A stretch of 64,000 nt of DNA, taken from the NCBI RefSeq assembly GCF_013409625.1, contig NZ_JACCBF010000001.1:4901001-4965000 (forward strand). The letters are read 5' to 3'. Positions within the stretch are counted from its first letter, which is position 1. The number at the start of each line of letters is the position of its first letter. Positions 63,148 to 64,000 of the stretch are shown here, one piece after another. The notes below the pieces were generated by a model. The model saw nothing but the letters and a program-made list of their open reading frames with translations, had not been told where the DNA came from and did not search any database. A program made the translations under genes and the position numbers. This DNA is from Nocardioides kongjuensis (lineage in GTDB: Bacteria > Actinomycetota > Actinomycetes > Propionibacteriales > Nocardioidaceae).

Positions 63148-64000
63148 CGTCCCTCCTCCTGTGCCGTCTCCTCGGCGAGCTTGCGCTCGATGTCCTCTCG
63201 CAGGTGCTTCTTCGAGACCTTGCCGACGTTGGTCAAGGGCAGGAACTCCACGATCTCGACGCGTTCGGGCAGCTTGAACCGGGCGAGCCCGAGGGCGAGG
63301 AGGTGCTCGCCGAGGTCGGCGACGGTCAGGGGCGCGGCGCCGTCGTTGAGGACGAGATAGGCGCAGGCCTTCTCCCCGAGCACCGGGTCCGGCATCGCGA
63401 CGAGTGCGGCCGTGCGTACCGCGGTGTGCTGGACGATCAGCTCCTCGACCTCCTCGGCGTGGATCTTCTCGACCCCGCGGTTGATCACGTCCTTGATCCG
63501 GCCCTCGATCGAGTAGAACGTGCCCTCGTCGAGGACGTGCCGCCGGGCGAGGTCGCCGGTCCGGTAGAAGCCGTCGCTGGTGAACGTCGCAGTGTTGTGC
63601 GCGTCGGCCCGGTAGTAGCCGCGGATCGTGTAGGGCCCCCGCGTGGCAAGCTCCCCGATCTCGCCGTCGGGCGTGCGCCGCTCGGTGCCGGGGTCGAGGA
63701 TGCGGATCTCGTCGCCCGGGGAGATCGGAGTCCCCACGGTGTGGTGTCGGACGTCTTCGCTCGCGCCGGCGGGCGTCAGCAGGAACATCCCCTCGGCCAT
63801 CCCGAACATCTGCCGCACCCGGATCCCGAGCTCGTCGCGCAGGCGCTCGGCGACCTCAACGGGCAGCACCTGTCCGCCGACGACGAAGTCCCGCACGCTG
63901 CTGAGGTCGGCGGTTCGTGCCGCGGCTGAGTCGAGGAGGCGGATCGCGAGCGCCGGGGGGACGAGTGGCAGCACGTCGGGGCGGTGCTGCTCGATCAGGC
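63144..64000 (-). CDS. Salicylate/2,3-dihydroxybenzoate-AMP ligase-like enzyme, 3' part
   Basis: Frame is open to the window edge, so the N-terminal half (the ATP-binding loop) is outside. About 285 residues are seen: LVPPALAIRLLD, VGGQVLPVEVAERL, MFGMAEGMFLLTPAG, FYRTGDLARR with the conserved Asp, and GRIKDVINRGVEKIHAEEVE, then a C-terminal Lys in LPLTNVGKVSKKHL. These are the motifs of EntE/DhbE-type aryl-acid ligases and their salicylate-activating relatives. It overlaps the hydroxylase start, so both act in one route. Confidence 0.88.
   Translation of the reverse strand, partial: LIEQHRPDVLPLVPPALAIRLLDSAAARTADLSSVRDFVVGGQVLPVEVAERLRDELGIRVRQMFGMAEGMFLLTPAGASEDVRHHTVGTPISPGDEIRILDPGTERRTPDGEIGELATRGPYTIRGYYRADAHNTATFTSDGFYRTGDLARRHVLDEGTFYSIEGRIKDVINRGVEKIHAEEVEELIVQHTAVRTAALVAMPDPVLGEKACAYLVLNDGAAPLTVADLGEHLLALGLARFKLPERVEIVEFLPLTNVGKVSKKHLREDIERKLAEETAQEEGR

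Overview
The window is about 70+% GC, densely packed and full of GTG starts and ATGA/GTGA stop-start overlaps. Together with DtxR/IdeR, DUF222-HNH genes, mycobacterial-type promoters and many leaderless start sites, this points to a high-GC actinomycete, most likely a Nocardioides-like member of the Nocardioidaceae (inference from gene content; no search could be run). It is ordinary chromosome: it opens inside rpoC and shows no phage, IS transposase, rRNA, tRNA or CRISPR.

Layout. 1-3.5 kb: 3' part of rpoC and its terminator. 3.5-11.6 kb: single housekeeping or hypothetical genes (DUF4232 secreted protein, geranylgeranyl-reductase-type flavoprotein, double-Nudix protein, HOT-type iron alcohol dehydrogenase, a 28-residue membrane peptide, a methyltransferase, topoisomerase IB, DUF1905, macro domain). 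11.6-13.1 kb and 35.5-37.05 kb: two closely similar DUF222-HNH elements in opposite orientation, with conserved flanks, enclosing about 22 kb. Between them lie serC, an ABC exporter with a two-component system, a MocR/flavin-oxidase pair, three regulator/transporter pairs, citrate synthase 2 and pdxH. There is also a seven-gene minus-strand operon (35.2 to 28.2 kb) that joins a KAS III enzyme, an MBL hydrolase, an adenylating enzyme, an SDR reductase, a small hydrolase-like protein and two glycosyltransferases. This operon looks like an uncharacterised glycolipid or fatty-acyl natural-product pathway.

37-45.8 kb: a patatin, a TetR-controlled heterodimeric ABC exporter, a lipoprotein and the metQNI methionine importer. 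45.8-51.4 kb: a quinate/shikimate catabolic operon (transporter, dehydroquinase, quinate/shikimate dehydrogenase, dehydroshikimate dehydratase fusion) diverging from a LacI regulator across a clear operator. 51.4-53.8 kb: a drug exporter and its MarR regulator, preceded by a leader with an extremely strong Shine-Dalgarno, a 12-codon uORF, alternative hairpins and a terminator, which I read as a translation-sensing attenuator. 53.8-56.9 kb: GH13 glucosidase, thioesterase-like protein and IdeR. 56.9-64 kb: a catabolic cluster with a salicylate-AMP-ligase-like enzyme (runs off the window), a salicylyl-CoA 5-hydroxylase-like flavoprotein, TetR, maleate isomerase, a VOC protein and two alpha/beta hydrolases, consistent with salicylate degradation through CoA thioesters and a gentisate-like route.

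Most promising for novelty: the 51.4-kb leader, the 28-35 kb KAS III-glycosyltransferase operon, the salicylyl-CoA-type cluster without a recognisable cupin dioxygenase in view, and the six-copy inverted repeat cluster at 15.3-15.5 kb.
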